Source of the DNA: Rhypophila decipiens
Lineage: Eukaryota > Ascomycota > Sordariomycetes > Sordariales > Naviculisporaceae
NCBI GenBank assembly: GCA_033297075.1
Contig: MU858101.1
Span: forward strand, 144,291 to 208,290
Length of the DNA stretch: 64,000 nt
Direction: 5' to 3'
This document shows positions 11,142 through 22,837 of this stretch, in pieces. The notes under the pieces were generated by a model that ran no database searches, was not told the DNA's origin, and saw only the letters and a list, made by a program, of their open reading frames with translations. How positions within the stretch are numbered: position 1 is the first letter of the stretch; each line of letters starts with the position of its first letter. A program made the position numbers and the translations under genes.

Positions 11142-11310
11142 TATTCACGGTTATTGCTATATTCAGATTTGGGATTTTGAAATGGGTTTGTCTTGTCTAG
11201 TACATGCACAAAGCTCGGGAACTTGAAACTTTTTTTGTTGATGGCCTGCTTATATACAGTCACTTTTCCGAATCCTCAACTGTCTCATCGACTCCATTTC
11301 CGCGTCAGAC

Positions 11311-11866
11311 CTACTCCCAAAGACCGCGGGACCTCTTGCCGGTGCTTCTCGCGCAAGTTCCAAAGCCAGACTGGCACCCCTTGGCGGTGTCGCAGTGGTC
11401 GGTGGTATTTCCGCAGTATCCGCTACAAGTATTTCAAGTCAGCTCAACTCAGGGCACGAGGGAGCAGAGTAACATACGCAGCAGAGCAGCACCCCATCGT
11501 CGACCCCGTAGGACATCTATACCCGCTCTTACCGGCCCCGGTAGTCCCGCAAGTGCCATCAATCGAGACTGTAGTGCCCGACCTCGGCGCGGTGCACGAG
11601 CTCGTAGTGTTGGAGAATCGCGTCTGGCATCCGCCCGTGGTCAGGCAGAAGCTATCGCCCGTCCCACAGTATCCGTATTGCGAGCAGCAGGGGGTATCAG
11701 ATGGGCAGGTGTATCCCTTGTTCGCGCCTGCTAGGAGGGTCCCGCATGTTAGGTCTGGCGAGACGACGGATACTGCTCGGCGGAGGGAGTCTTGGCTCTG
11801 AAGGTCCGAGTCGGGGACTACGGCTGCGAGGGCGATTGCCGGGAGGAGGAGGATTGTGGCTAGCAT
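11311..11866 (-). CDS. Secreted CBM18 (hevein-type) chitin-binding protein
   Basis: Two exons on the minus strand, 11866-11478 and 11422-11311, phase 2 intron of 55 nt; 166 residues. A signal peptide (about residues 1-15) is followed by two hevein-like modules: the first with CCSQYGYCG, the second with CCSA-AGYCG reconstructed across the splice site, each with the paired-Cys spacing of CBM18. Small secreted CBM18 proteins bind chitin oligomers and either protect the cell wall from plant chitinases or mask chitin; which applies here is unknown. The second module replaces the aromatic Tyr of the first motif by Ala, which may weaken sugar stacking. Convergent with the UstYa-type gene, 169 bp away. 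Confidence 0.85.
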
Positions 11867-12956
11867 TTTGAAGGATCGTTAAGTTGTGGATGGGAGTGAT
11901 AGAAGGTAAGGTTACAGACAAGAAGGACAAGCTTTGCCAGGAGAGATGTTCAGGAACCCAGCGGCGGCTTATGTACGTCCCCGATCGTGAGCCGATGGTT
12001 CATGTCTTGGTAGCCCGCTTCCGAGTCCCGAGGACAAAGCCAAGACTAATATGTTAGGCGAACTGCAGCCGTGTCATCTCAATCTGTTTATATATTTATA
12101 TAGCTAATTGCAGTTCCTTCCCCCCTCACCCCTTGCAGATGGTAATTGTGGCTTACGCAGTGTATATGCGGAGTGATATGGGGTTTGGAGGCAGGAACTA
12201 TATGGCCTTGAGTGGTGAGCGGCTCGGAAAGGTGAGCTATACACGTACCCGAGACAGACAGTTTGTGTAGCACGGTCAATGGAAGCAATAGGCCGATTTG
12301 ATTTATACAAAACGAACAATGTGGTTCTTGACTGTCGATTGGAGGGGATGTGGTGGACGCCGATCTCTATATTTAGGCATAAAGGGAGGACCCGGGTCCG
12401 GGGTTATTTGTTGCACCATCGAGAAAACTCACTTCTCGAATTACGGGCTAGAACCATAACTACCGGGCTACAATTTTCCGGGCCTATGGCATTTCAGCAG
12501 CAGCTTTTAAAGAGGACACCAATGTACGCGCGCAAGTTTTCAATGCGGAAGAATTACACATTCACCGCCAGTGCAGTGCGTTGCGATTGATGTAACCAAT
12601 ATCAAGAGCAAAGGCAACGATCAAGGGACAGCCGGAGCACGATTAACCAGAGTGAATGCTTTTTAGCCGTAACATAGAGAAAGGGGGAATCTAACACCTA
12701 TTGACAAGTACAGCGCATGGATGGAACCTCGATGAAAGGGGAACTGATAGCCCATTTTCGTAAGTTGAGATACAGCAAGAAATGACAACATTAGAACCCA
12801 AACCACCGTGTCATAACACTTTCTCCTATATCTTACCTCCTGAATCAAACACAAGCGAAAATAGAAAAGACCAAGGGAAAGTGAAATGAATGCAAATATT
12901 TGAGACAATCCCTCGAACAGATGAAGGAAGCAGCCTGTCCATCCGTGAATAAAAGT
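11867..12956. other. Intergenic region
   Basis: Should include the promoter of the CBM18 gene and the 3' end of the AAA ATPase gene. A plus-strand frame of about 100 codons at 12279-12590 has no recognisable feature. No repeats seen. Confidence 0.45.
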
Positions 12957-15900
12957 TCAATATTTCCGGCCCCAAAGATTCTCCTTCAACATTCCCGCTG
13001 AAGACCCGGTACCGAAAGAGTCATGTCGGTCAGGCCCAAATCCGGAAATACGGTGGTGATCACCACCATTTTCCCCAAGTGGATCGTGAGCGTCTCTTCT
13101 CCCAGTCACGCTCGGATGGCTGAATTTGTGCTTCTCTCTGTTCATGTCATCAACATCCTCATCCTCGTCAGGATTTTGGTTATCGTCCCCGTCTTCATTA
13201 TTCCTCGGGTTGGAGTCACGATGATCGGCATCCTCTGAGCGATAACCTGCCCCCCGTAGAGCTGAAGATGACGAATTCCTACTTGCTCCTGTCCGAATCG
13301 ACTTCGACGTCGACTTCACGGACTTGTCAGCCCGTGATCGGTCTGTTTCTATATCGAAACGTTCTCTGGTTGAAATGGCTAATCCGCCATCGGTAATCCC
13401 CAAGGTCTTTTGTCGAATGTCATCATACTCTTTGGTGAGCTCGGCGACCTTCCTGAAATGGTCCGCGCGTAGCTGTGGCTGTATATCAGGAGGAGTCTCA
13501 CGGTATTCGTAGTGGGCGATGGCCGCAGCAACTCGGACAGCGTTGCGGATTTGGCGGCCGTTCCACCGTCCAATTTGGACGCTGTTGGTATTGTAGTGCT
13601 CCCGTGCAAAGTTTAGAATGTCAGATTCCCAGATGCCAACGGGTCGGAAATCCGGACAGGCGTCGTGTTGGAGAGACTCGGACCGTCTGAGTTGGCTGAG
13701 GTGGATTTTGAAGATCTCAACTGTCTGTAGCTCATCTAGAGGATGATAGCATATAGAGAGATGGACCCGAGACTTGACACCTTCGTCGAAAGCGCCGGCT
13801 CGCATAGTCGTAAGGAACAGGATTCCTGTGAATGTTTCGAGGTATCGCAGGAGTTCTTTGGCGGGTGTTGAAGCGTTAGAAGCATGTATGATTGGGCTTT
13901 TGGGATAAGAGCAATGATCATCTGGCGAAGAGAATACGTACTGGAGACAAAGATATTTTCTTGCACCCGAGTGCTCCTCCTCGTAAGCAGCACGTCTACT
14001 TCGTCCCACAAGACAATGCAGTCCCATTTGGTTGCTACCCTGAAGATACCATTCAGTTTTATGTCGTCATCCGCGTCATCTGGATTAACAACGATCAGCG
14101 GCTTGCCGCGGCTTTGTGCAATAGCTTCTACCGTCGCTGTCTTTCCAGTGCCCGGAGCACCCTGAAGGAGTATTACGAGTCCGCTGGCCTTTCCCCGGAC
14201 GAAGTCATCTGTCGCCAGTGTGCTTGCGACTTCGATGAGTTTCTTCCGCTGAAAGTAGGAGTCAAGAAGAGCATTGAGGCGATCCTTAACCAGGCTCTTC
14301 TTCTTGAAAATGACCTCCTCGAATGCCTTGGGTTGGCTCGATAGGTGTTGTAGGTTATTTACGTCGACGGGGATGAAGAAGTGGAAGCGGAGGATATAAA
14401 CATACAGCCTTCTTGGCAGTAGTGCAAGATCGTCGTCTCCAAGCGATAAGGGGTCACCAGCCTTAAGCCCGTGAGGCTCGGAGATGTATCGATCGTTTGG
14501 CAAACATTTGTCGAACTGAAACCGATGGACGTCATCATTCAAGACCACGATCTCATAGCGTGACGAGAGATCCCGTTTGCGGTCTGAGGTATCCCATGTC
14601 ACGACTGGAAAGGGCTCGATAAATGTCCGTGTGGAGACTTGGTAAGGTGTGCATGCACGATGAAAGATCCTCCATTGTAGACGATCATTCATGGCCTCCT
14701 TCACATCAACATAAACCTCGCCCGTGTATTCAGCCGTTTCCTTCATCGGTGCCCCCTTTGTAGAAACCATCATCGTGCCATCCGGATCTCCCATGAGGAA
14801 CCAACCGCTGTGCCAGAGATGTTTCCGTCCTACACAATCAAGAAACCTTTCCCCCTGCAGCACCGCGTTGCGGTAGACGATGTCTGAGTCATGGGCAAAG
14901 CGAAGGGGATAGACCGTCACGGAAGATATACTCCGTTCACCCGTGAAAGGAGGAATAGCAATTTTCTTCCAGACGGGAAAGTAGTGCTCTCCATCAAAGT
15001 CGATGTAGTAACAGCGCAGTGTGAACCAGCCAACAATCGGTCGGGGCGCGACTGGTTCAGAGAACCAAAGAACATGGAGAGTATTCGAGTCTCTGTCTTC
15101 CTCGGAACCTGGGACATCGGATGAGGTGCCGCTAGATGAATCTGCGTACACAGTGTCGTATCTGATCCTTCCTTCATGCGGTCGGACGTCGGCTACTCTC
15201 CAAATGACCTTCATCGTATCCACGTACGAGTCGCTGCCTCGGAGCGTCTCGAAATGGGGATTGGTCTCCACGGACCCATCAACTATCAGTTCCCCTGGAC
15301 GGAAGAGATACCACAAATCATCAAATGTGATTTTTCTGCTGTTGTTGTTGTCGTTCTCAAACTGTCGGTACAAGGGAAGCAAGGAGCTGTCCACGAAATC
15401 GGTATAGCAGCGTATCTCCTCAACATCGCTCGTCGAATCCTGTTCACCTGTGGCATTCGATATATGCTCAAGAATTTCTAGCTCGAGACTAGCCAGTTTC
15501 TTCTTCATGGCCTCCTGGTGGAAAATCAAATATCCAAACGGCTTCATGAACGTGTGGGCCTTAGAAGTGTCCCACGTGTCACCGGTGATGTCGTTCAAGG
15601 CTTGGAGAATCGCAGCTGATCGGATGCGGATTCGTTGGATCCATCTATGGGGGCTCGGAATCCATTTCTTGTAAAAAAGAGGGTGTCTCCAGGTCGCCCC
15701 TCTGTACTCGCCCCCAGGAGGATGGCGTCTGACGAACTCGTCCAGGACTTGCAGGTTCAAATCCGAGCCAGCCACCAATATGTCGATTGCGTATATTGGG
15801 TCGTCTGCAAGTACATTCTTGAATTGGCTCCAGTCGCATTCCCGAATCTCGGGTTTGAGTGGGGAAGTCGTTGGCTGTGGCTCGCAAAGGAAAATCCTTT

Positions 15901-16024
15901 CCTGTCGTCCATATTCTGAGCCCCAATAGGGATTCCTCCCAGGCGAGTGTTCTTCCGTTTCGCGGTGGTCGTCGACGGCCATCCTCTTCTCTGCGGTATC
16001 AGTGTTGTGATTCTCGTCAGCCAT
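12957..16024 (-). CDS. DUF7025-type fungal AAA ATPase
   Basis: Two exons, 16024-13942 and 13855-12957, phase 1 intron with GTACGT donor; 993 residues. A long N-terminal half matches the fungal DUF7025 region that precedes AAA domains. The ATPase core has Walker A GAPGTGKT (about residue 622), Walker B IVLWDEVDVLL (about 668), and, after the splice site, LLRYLETFTGILFLTTM, which fits the sensor-1 strand with the Asn replaced (LTTM). The C-terminal 160 residues are hydrophilic, Ser/Asp/Arg-rich and probably disordered. Proteins of this type are expanded in filamentous fungi and mostly uncharacterised. It is divergent from the STAND-like gene at 16584 across 559 bp, so the two may share regulation. 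Confidence 0.85.
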
Positions 16025-16583
16025 TTGTGCGGCACGGGATTTTGGAGCGCGAAGTACGCAGGAACTGGACTTGCAGACATGGAGGAACCGAAAAATAACA
16101 TATTAAAATACTTGCTCGAGTATGGCTGGGGAGTTCTTCCTTATTTGTTCGAAGTAGGCCTAGTTCGAAGGTCGAAATTCATGATAGTGGTCTGACCATC
16201 ATCGGTTTCTGAGAAATCATATGGAAGTATGTACTGATCATCGCCCTTGCCCACTGAAGTCACAGTCTTTGCGCTGTCGCTAGCTCCATAGAGGCTCTGC
16301 GGAACGTTGATTGGTCCACGCAGTTTCAGCTCCGAGTACCTGCCGTGATTAGCACCACCTCTCTTCCGGTCAGTGGGGTGACTGGGCAGCACCTGGCAAG
16401 CCTGGCCAGCGGAGAAGAACGTGAAAAGAAGCACCCTGCTTCGCCTTCCAATCATGCAGTGCAATGCCCTGCCGCCTACATATCGACCCCAGCGACCCAA
16501 GACGCTAAGGAATTTTCAACCACACGGTTTGTCTTTGGCCGGATCAGCAATCCGTTCAAGTATCCTGAAGCTTGCAAAGCATC
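16025..16583. promoter_or_regulatory. Shared divergent promoter, AAA ATPase / STAND-like gene
   Basis: 559 bp between two divergent start codons. No obvious operator; frames of 100-150 codons on both strands overlap each other and show no domain. Confidence 0.45.
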
Positions 16584-18972
16584 ATGGAGAAAGAGGAGCA
16601 CTTGCCCGCTTCCCTCGTGGACATCATGGAGAATCCAGCGAGCCAGGCGGCTTTGCGGGAGCTCCAAAGAAGAGAAGGAAAACCTCTCCCCTTGCTGGCC
16701 GGCCAAGCGATATGGAACCCAGTTTCCCATGAATTTGTTCCGTCAAATGCGCTCAGGTAATTCTCAAAGACTGTACCATGACTGCACAATCGGAAGATAG
16801 AAGCTCACCAAGACTTAGCAAGCTCGAAAAGGCGATCAAAAGCGCCCAGGCTTCTGGGCTCGGCCTCAATATCGATATCAACAACTGCACCTGGGCGGAG
16901 GTGAGAGAGGCAAGAGCTACGCTGGAAAAGACAATGCAAAGAGCGAAGGAAACGTATGAAGCGAAGGCGGCCAATAACATACCCCGACGCTTGTTACGAA
17001 AAGGATCCATTTTCAATCAGGTTGCTGCACCATTAGCGAGTCTGATACCAGACCAGATGGGTCTGAATGTTTTGCGCGCAGGACTAGGCATACTCTTTGC
17101 GGTCAGTACACTGTACGTCGTTCAAATATCATGGTTCAACACTCACTCGAAGACAAGGCCCTTGAGCGACGCGAGAGTAACCGGGAAAAGATCTTTAATG
17201 TGTTTGAGGACATCGGTATTGTTTTGGAGGATGCAGAGGAGCTTGCGGATCCCAACGTTAGTCCGTTTGGGCCTGAAATACAACGAGAGGGAGTGGAGCT
17301 CTACACCAAGGTACTCGAAGGGTTACCTGGCCTGTTGAGGATTGTTGATCCTAGTTCTACTGCTGGCCATGGACACAATTGTAGGCGTTTGTTCACCTTT
17401 TATCCGAGGCGGAGGGGTCGCAATGCTCACACATTATTCAGACTTGAAACGATCTATCTCACACGTAGTGCCCGGCATCGACACCACCAAGATCACCGAA
17501 ATCACTGACAGCATCAAAAAGTCGTACGACAGGCTCCAGCAACGCGTTACGGCGGTTTGCCAACTGAGGATTGCCGAACTTCGCGACATAGGGGTCCAGC
17601 TGGTTGACTCCGAGACCAAGCTTCTAAGAATGTTCAACGCTGCTTATCAAGTAACAACTAACATTGATTACAACGTGGAGATCGTGAAGAAAAAGCAATA
17701 TGAGATGGATGAGAAGTTTGAAGAGCTGATGATGATGGGCTCAAACATATCCCGTTCCGAGGCTGTATTGCTTGAAAATATGGAAAGACTCAAATCGATT
17801 CATGAGCAATCTCTGCAGGCCATGAAGAGAATGGCTGAACAATTGGCTAAGACAACCATCAACGGTGTGTACCAGAGCGGTTGTGACATGCAACGGACTC
17901 GAGGTTAGCTACTAAACTCTATTCCCATCACTCTCTTTGTCCTGGGCTAACGCTCTTAGAATACTACCACGATATTTATCAAGAAGGTCAGTATATGACG
18001 TATTCGCCTTTGGCGCTGGACTCGCCAAGAATGCGAGAGCAAACACATGTCAGAAAGCCGCAGCAGCTGTCTAGTACCAACATTCTGAAAGTGATTGAGG
18101 CTCCAAACCCCCTCGTCCTCCACCAAGATATTATCAAGGTCCTTTCCGACGGCACAACGATGGAAGACGACGTGCTCCGAAGAGGCCGCTGGTTATTCAC
18201 AATTCCACGCTTTCGGGCCTGGTTAGCAGATCAACGAAGCGACTACCTCTTTGTTGACGGTGATTGCAGCTCGGCTTTTAGTCCACGCACATCAGCACTT
18301 TCAGTCATCTGCGCTTCGCTCCTGGGAACCCTTAACGGCAATAATGAACAAAAAGGGCAGACTATTGCTCTGGGGTTCTTTTGCGGAGAGCACTTTCAGC
18401 TCACTGGCAACGACTCCGACACCGACTCGACTTCGCCAACTGCCTTTGGACCACTCGGCATCCTTCGCAGCCTCATTGCGCAGCTGCTCACGTACCCTAG
18501 AACCCCTGTCTGGAGGTTTGAAGACCAAGCCTGGGCTGAAACGGACTTTGAGTTGAACGATCAGCAAGCAGCGAAAGCTATGATTCGGATTCTGCGGTCG
18601 CTTATAGCGCATCTTTCACGACGTACCACAGTCTACATCATCATTGACAATCTGTCAGAGTATGAGGGGACTCTTAACGACCAATGGGACGAGGTCATAG
18701 ATGTGCTGATCTCCGGTTTGATCGATATTGCGGCCACCTGCACCATGGACAAAAGAGGCGTTTACGTGAAGACTCTTTTCACTTGTGTCTCCAGATGCCT
18801 TGCGCTCGAGAAGGCTCTGGACCTGGGCGATGAGTTCCAGGACTATGAGCAAGACCATCACATCAGCCTGTGGGGCGGAAATGTTGATTCAAGAGCTGGA
18901 GTGGCAAGCGCCTTTGAGAGTGACTTGCAGGATCTCTTTACTCCACCAGGCTGCCAAAGTGATAGTGAGTAG
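16584..18972 (+). CDS. STAND-like fungal protein with degenerate P-loop domain
   Basis: Five exons fit in phase: 16584-16756, 16801-17105, 17153-17380, 17442-17903, 17960-18972; 726 residues. The N-terminal two thirds are helical and coiled-coil-like (residues about 170-390), resembling helper domains of fungal STAND/NLR proteins. The C-terminal part has the layout of a P-loop NTPase: LFVDGDCSSAF (about 486-496) where Walker A should be, but without GxxxxGK[ST], then FFCGEHF and a Walker-B-like strand VYIIIDNLSEYE (about 614-625). I know a large family of fungal unknowns with this WLF-DGD/II-DN layout; no function is established. Binding and hydrolysis of ATP look doubtful. First intron is only 44 nt and the second rests on a less certain donor. 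Confidence 0.7.
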
Positions 18973-19404
18973 TTCAAAGGGGGCACTACACTTTTTTCTA
19001 GGGTTCTTTTGACTTTTTCTTTCCGGTATATCATCGCGATGGGCGGAAGCCATATTCGAAGACTTAAGTTGAGGCCTCAAAGGAAATAGGTACTCTATCT
19101 TACTGGACTGGCCACTCTCAAATCTGAGACAGCAACCACACAAAACATCCAAACAACCAAATCACCAAAGAACGCCACTGCAGTTACCACTAGAAGCTTC
19201 AATCTCAGATTCTCAGGGACAATGGCAAAGGCAGCTCATTCACCACAGGAACATTATAAGAGAGGGAGAAGGCCCGGCCGCAACTCTCACTCGTCTAACT
19301 AGTTCAATCACAGCAAGTCCCATCAATATTCACAATCATCAATCCCCCGAGTCCAGAGGCATTCCGAGGTCTCTCCCAGCCCACTACCACAACACATCCA
19401 AGAC
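18973..19404. other. Intergenic stretch
   Basis: Between two plus-strand genes; should contain the terminator of the first and the promoter and leader of the second. The last 150 bp are CA/TC-rich like a fungal leader. Confidence 0.4.
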
Positions 19405-20073
19405 ATGGATAATAAGACGAGGCGGCCGCGGCCCGTCATAATCCCATCAACTGCCGCCACATCAACCGCCGGACCCAGTGACGCCGCGGACGTGTATATG
19501 AATCAACGCTGGCCCAACGGAATCGATCGCGAATCGCTAGCACTAGCCAATCCGTTCATCTTTCCAAAGAAAACAGCCGCCCCAGACTCTGACTCAAAAG
19601 TCAGCCTCACAAAGGAGACAATACACGAGATACGCCACGTCGTGAAATACGCTCTCAGTGACCCAGTGACCTGCATTCTTAACCACATCCAGGTCGCGAG
19701 GGAACAGACGGTCTCCGACCTGGATAAACTTATCGAGCAGGCATCAGAACGCATCATAATCGAGACGTATGCAAACATCGGCATGGCCATCAACCAGATT
19801 GATCAGAAGATGAGGGCCAATCTCAAGGAGATAGAGACTACTCTCGGCACGCGGCTTCGGGATGTCGAGGGTGAGACGAGGTATGAGGTGGGTAAGACGA
19901 GGGAGATGATCAAGGACGAATGGGATGACTTGCGCGAGGGTGTGGAGGATCTTAAGAAGCAGATGGCGGACCTTCAGGATAGGTTGGACAAGATACCTGC
20001 CAAGATTGTTGATGAGCTTGCGGATAAGGGGTGGGTTGTTACTGACCCTGGATCGCTGGTCTTTGGAGGCTAA
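19405..20073 (+). CDS. Uncharacterised coiled-coil protein
   Basis: Single exon of 222 residues starting at an ATG in good context. After a Pro/Ser-rich N-terminus (1-35) and a linker with NPFIFPKK, residues about 70-205 form a long amphipathic helix rich in Glu, Lys and Asp with heptad spacing (DLDKLIEQ, VEDLKKQMADLQDRLDKI). No membrane segment or catalytic motif. It follows the STAND-like gene on the same strand 433 bp downstream, which hints at, but does not show, a shared role. Function unknown. Confidence 0.65.
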   Translation: MDNKTRRPRPVIIPSTAATSTAGPSDAADVYMNQRWPNGIDRESLALANPFIFPKKTAAPDSDSKVSLTKETIHEIRHVVKYALSDPVTCILNHIQVAREQTVSDLDKLIEQASERIIIETYANIGMAINQIDQKMRANLKEIETTLGTRLRDVEGETRYEVGKTREMIKDEWDDLREGVEDLKKQMADLQDRLDKIPAKIVDELADKGWVVTDPGSLVFGG

Positions 20074-20337
20074 GGACGGTTGGATAAGCACCGAGATTGT
20101 TGGACGATGAGAGACATGATATCTCTTGTCTTAGCATCTGGAGGGCATGCATCTGAGATTCCGACTGGGCGTTTTGCGGATGCGCTAGTTTGATTAATCA
20201 AGATCTATATGTGCTGACACAGCGATCATGGGTAACTCCAGTCTGGATTATTTCCTGGCACGATCAGGGGTCGCGATCGCATCACTCTTTGCGCTTTTTC
20301 ACGTGTATGCCCACTAATGCTCTAGGCGCTATAAAGG
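20074..20337. other. 3' flank of the coiled-coil gene
   Basis: No coding frame or repeat seen before the foldback at 20338. Confidence 0.4.
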
Positions 20338-20404
20338 GGTTATGTCACGTACCCAGCTACGTACTGCTCTTACGGAAGTACATAGCTAACGACGTGACAT
20401 AACC
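20338..20404. repeat. 67-bp foldback with 13-bp perfect terminal inverted repeats
   Basis: GGTTATGTCACGT (20338-20350) is matched exactly by its reverse complement at 20392-20404. The inner arms AGCTACGTACT and AGTACATAGCT also pair at 10 of 11 positions, so almost the whole unit folds into one hairpin with a loop of about 9 nt. The arms differ mainly by C/T changes. It sits in the gap between convergent genes, so a tiny MITE or a two-sided terminator hairpin are both possible. I see no clear target duplication. Confidence 0.7.
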
Positions 20405-20506
20405 TGAAAATGTTCACAAATCCCCCAATCTCCACCCTCTCCCCACCTCCCAGTAATTGACCATTAAAACCCCCTCCCCTTAAATCCCAGCCCAGTATCC
20501 TCAAAA

Positions 20507-22543
20507 TCAAAAAGTCCTCCCTCCAACCGCCCCAAAGTGTTTCAAAAACCGTCCCCAAACAGCTCTCCCCTCAACCTCCCCCACAACAACAACCCACAAC
20601 ACCCTACCGACCCCATCCTCCCAATCCAACGGCCTCTGCGCCCCAAAGAGATGATCCATCTCGGGAGCGGAGGACATATACCCCGGATCGACGGTATTCA
20701 TGCTCACAAGCCTTTCCTCCCAGCACGTCTGCGCTTCAGTCTGCACAATCATGTTAATAGCTGCTTTGGTCATGTTGGTATGCACGTGATGACCCTTTTT
20801 GTGGGAGTGGTCGGGTGTGGACTCGAATAGACCTTCGCGCGAAGAAACGTTTATTATATAGGCTAGGGGTTTTGTGGGGGTGTGGTTTGGGCGGTTGGCG
20901 GCTTTTCTGGCTTTGGTTGTGCTTGCACTGCTTGGGGGAGCAGCAGACGCCGGGGGAGAGGAACTGGGTCGGTTGGTCTTGAGCTCACCCATTAGGGGGA
21001 GCAGTTCCCTGCAGAGGATTAGCGGGACGAATGCGTTGACCGAGTGCGCCGAGATGATGTCTTCGTATGGGATCTCGGACACGGTTTGGACCCAGGAGGA
21101 TTTGAAATAGGCTTCTATTTCTGTGAGCGAGGAAGTGCGCCCGTCGTCTTTGACGTTGCCTGGGACGGAGATTTCGGGTGGCGCGGAGGAGGAGGAGGTG
21201 GTGCCTTTGAGAAGTGGCGCTGATTTGGGAGGTTGATTGTCGTCGCCGACGCCACCGTAGAGGGCTAACGGCGTGATGCCCCCCCTAACACGTGGTGAGT
21301 AATAGTGTGGTGTTTGTTGGACTAGCTTGGTGCTCGACGCTTCCTTGCTCTGCTGCGTCTCTCGGACTATAGCTCGTTCCTCCTTCTTGATACTATCTGT
21401 CAGGGTCTGAGCAGCGTTGTTGATCAAGATATGGAGCCGCTCGGCTCCCCATTCTGCCAGTGCGATCTGCGTAGCCTTGACAAGGCCAAATGCATCCCGC
21501 GCAGTCCGAAAGTCGGCGCCAATGATTTTGAGTCTGTCCTGCCACTCTTCAAAGTCGGGCTCTTGGGAATACCGCACGGCTGCGTCGTTGGGATATCGCG
21601 TCGTGGCTATCACTTTGGCCCCGCATCGCAAGAGTCGAAGGGCAGTCCGGTACCCTAGGTTTACTCGCGCGCCAGTGACGAGCGCAATCTTCCCGGGAAG
21701 CTTCAGGGACGAAGGGAGGGATATGGAGTTGCCGGCGTAGTTGAATGCGCCACAAGGGCGGCACATGGACTTGTACACCGGGTGAGGGTCTTTGAGAAGA
21801 AACCTGCAGATGTAGCAGCCCTGTTGGCGCTTTGGGGGCCGGAAGATGTGGTATTTGGCTACGTGGTCGTTCCATGAGCCCGAGATGGTTGTCAGCTCTT
21901 CTTTTGCTTGTTGACTGTCGAGCTCTTGCTCCTGATCGGACATTGCAGGAACGTCTTGTGCAACCAGGTGCTCCGTGATGATTGCTCGGGCGCCTTTGAG
22001 CTGCGTCAATGACTCAGGGGCAAGCTCCGTAGCTGATGTCAGATAGTCAAGGACCTTGAGAGCATCGTCAATCTCTGCCGCTGTGGGAACCCCAGTGATG
22101 GCCATCGCCGTGTCTTTGAAGCGCTTGTTCTCTTCCTCGGGCGGAAGGTAGAGGTCAACCCTACGGACCTTGCTCAGACTCTCAAGTTCGGGATCCATCT
22201 CAGAGGCCAACAAATAGTCATCGGCGGGGAGTGGGGGCTCTTTGAAGCTGTCGCCTCCCTTGTTGGCCTCTCTGAGGCGCGAGCGCATCTTGTCGTAGAG
22301 GAACTGCTTGAGCTCAGACGCGAGGTCGCTCATGGGGGTCAAATGGCTCGCGATTTCCATTGCCAACGGTGCGGACGGCTTTGGAAGGTGCATGGCGAGA
22401 GGACTGGCTGCGTAGCCATCGTCGATTCTCTGGGCATCTGCGAGCATCAGAGTCGCAATCTCGCCGGGGGTCGATTTGGCGATAATGTTGGCCCAGTAGG
22501 AATCCCGGGCCTCCGACTCGGAGACGGATTTGCTCATGTCCAT
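20507..22543 (-). CDS. SDR-fold protein with N-terminal helical region and Cys4 insert; catalytic Tyr replaced
   Basis: Single exon, 678 residues. Residues 1-230 are helical and acidic; about 240-270 hold CYIC and CRPC, a Cys4 zinc-type site; then a classical Rossmann start LVTGARVNLGYRTA (about 290), NNAAQ (about 375) and INVSSREG (about 565) with the SDR catalytic Ser. In place of YxxxK the sequence reads TNMTKAA, so the Tyr is Thr while Lys is kept. I recall related fungal and plant SDR proteins with HTNMAKAA at this place, so this may be family-wide rather than damage. A disordered Ser/Pro loop interrupts the core twice. Substrate unknown. Confidence 0.75.
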   Translation of the reverse strand: MDMSKSVSESEARDSYWANIIAKSTPGEIATLMLADAQRIDDGYAASPLAMHLPKPSAPLAMEIASHLTPMSDLASELKQFLYDKMRSRLREANKGGDSFKEPPLPADDYLLASEMDPELESLSKVRRVDLYLPPEEENKRFKDTAMAITGVPTAAEIDDALKVLDYLTSATELAPESLTQLKGARAIITEHLVAQDVPAMSDQEQELDSQQAKEELTTISGSWNDHVAKYHIFRPPKRQQGCYICRFLLKDPHPVYKSMCRPCGAFNYAGNSISLPSSLKLPGKIALVTGARVNLGYRTALRLLRCGAKVIATTRYPNDAAVRYSQEPDFEEWQDRLKIIGADFRTARDAFGLVKATQIALAEWGAERLHILINNAAQTLTDSIKKEERAIVRETQQSKEASSTKLVQQTPHYYSPRVRGGITPLALYGGVGDDNQPPKSAPLLKGTTSSSSAPPEISVPGNVKDDGRTSSLTEIEAYFKSSWVQTVSEIPYEDIISAHSVNAFVPLILCRELLPLMGELKTNRPSSSPPASAAPPSSASTTKARKAANRPNHTPTKPLAYIINVSSREGLFESTPDHSHKKGHHVHTNMTKAAINMIVQTEAQTCWEERLVSMNTVDPGYMSSAPEMDHLFGAQRPLDWEDGVGRVLWVVVVGEVEGRAVWGRFLKHFGAVGGRTF

Positions 22544-22837
22544 GTTGAAACTGTTTTGATGTCTTTCAGGTTTAAGCGTGCGTATATTCGATTAAAAAAA
22601 GCTCGTCAGTGTGGGTTATTGAACGGTGACTCCTCCGAGATTTCATGCAACTGGATATGTGACTCCTCCTGCTGGAGCTTAGCGCCAAGCCTGGTTGGCT
22701 GGAGGGCATTTGCTGCTGATTGGCTGAGAGGATCAGTACAAGAGGACTGAGGCAGCAACCACCAGTCTGGAGAATTGCAGGTGTTCGACACAGAAGGGAT
22801 GCATAATCACACGAAATCAAAGACCAAGGTAAAGCCA
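22544..22837. other. Upstream region of the SDR gene
   Basis: Should hold the SDR gene promoter; no repeat or RNA gene seen. Confidence 0.35.

Noticed and set aside
10000..12000. A ustiloxin-like RiPP cluster around the UstYa-type gene
   Set aside because: No precursor with repeated cores, no peptidase, methyltransferase or P450 gene is nearby in the window.
16345..16800. Plus-strand frame of 151 codons before the STAND-like gene
   Set aside because: Out of register with the exon that starts at 16584, and its composition is not protein-like.
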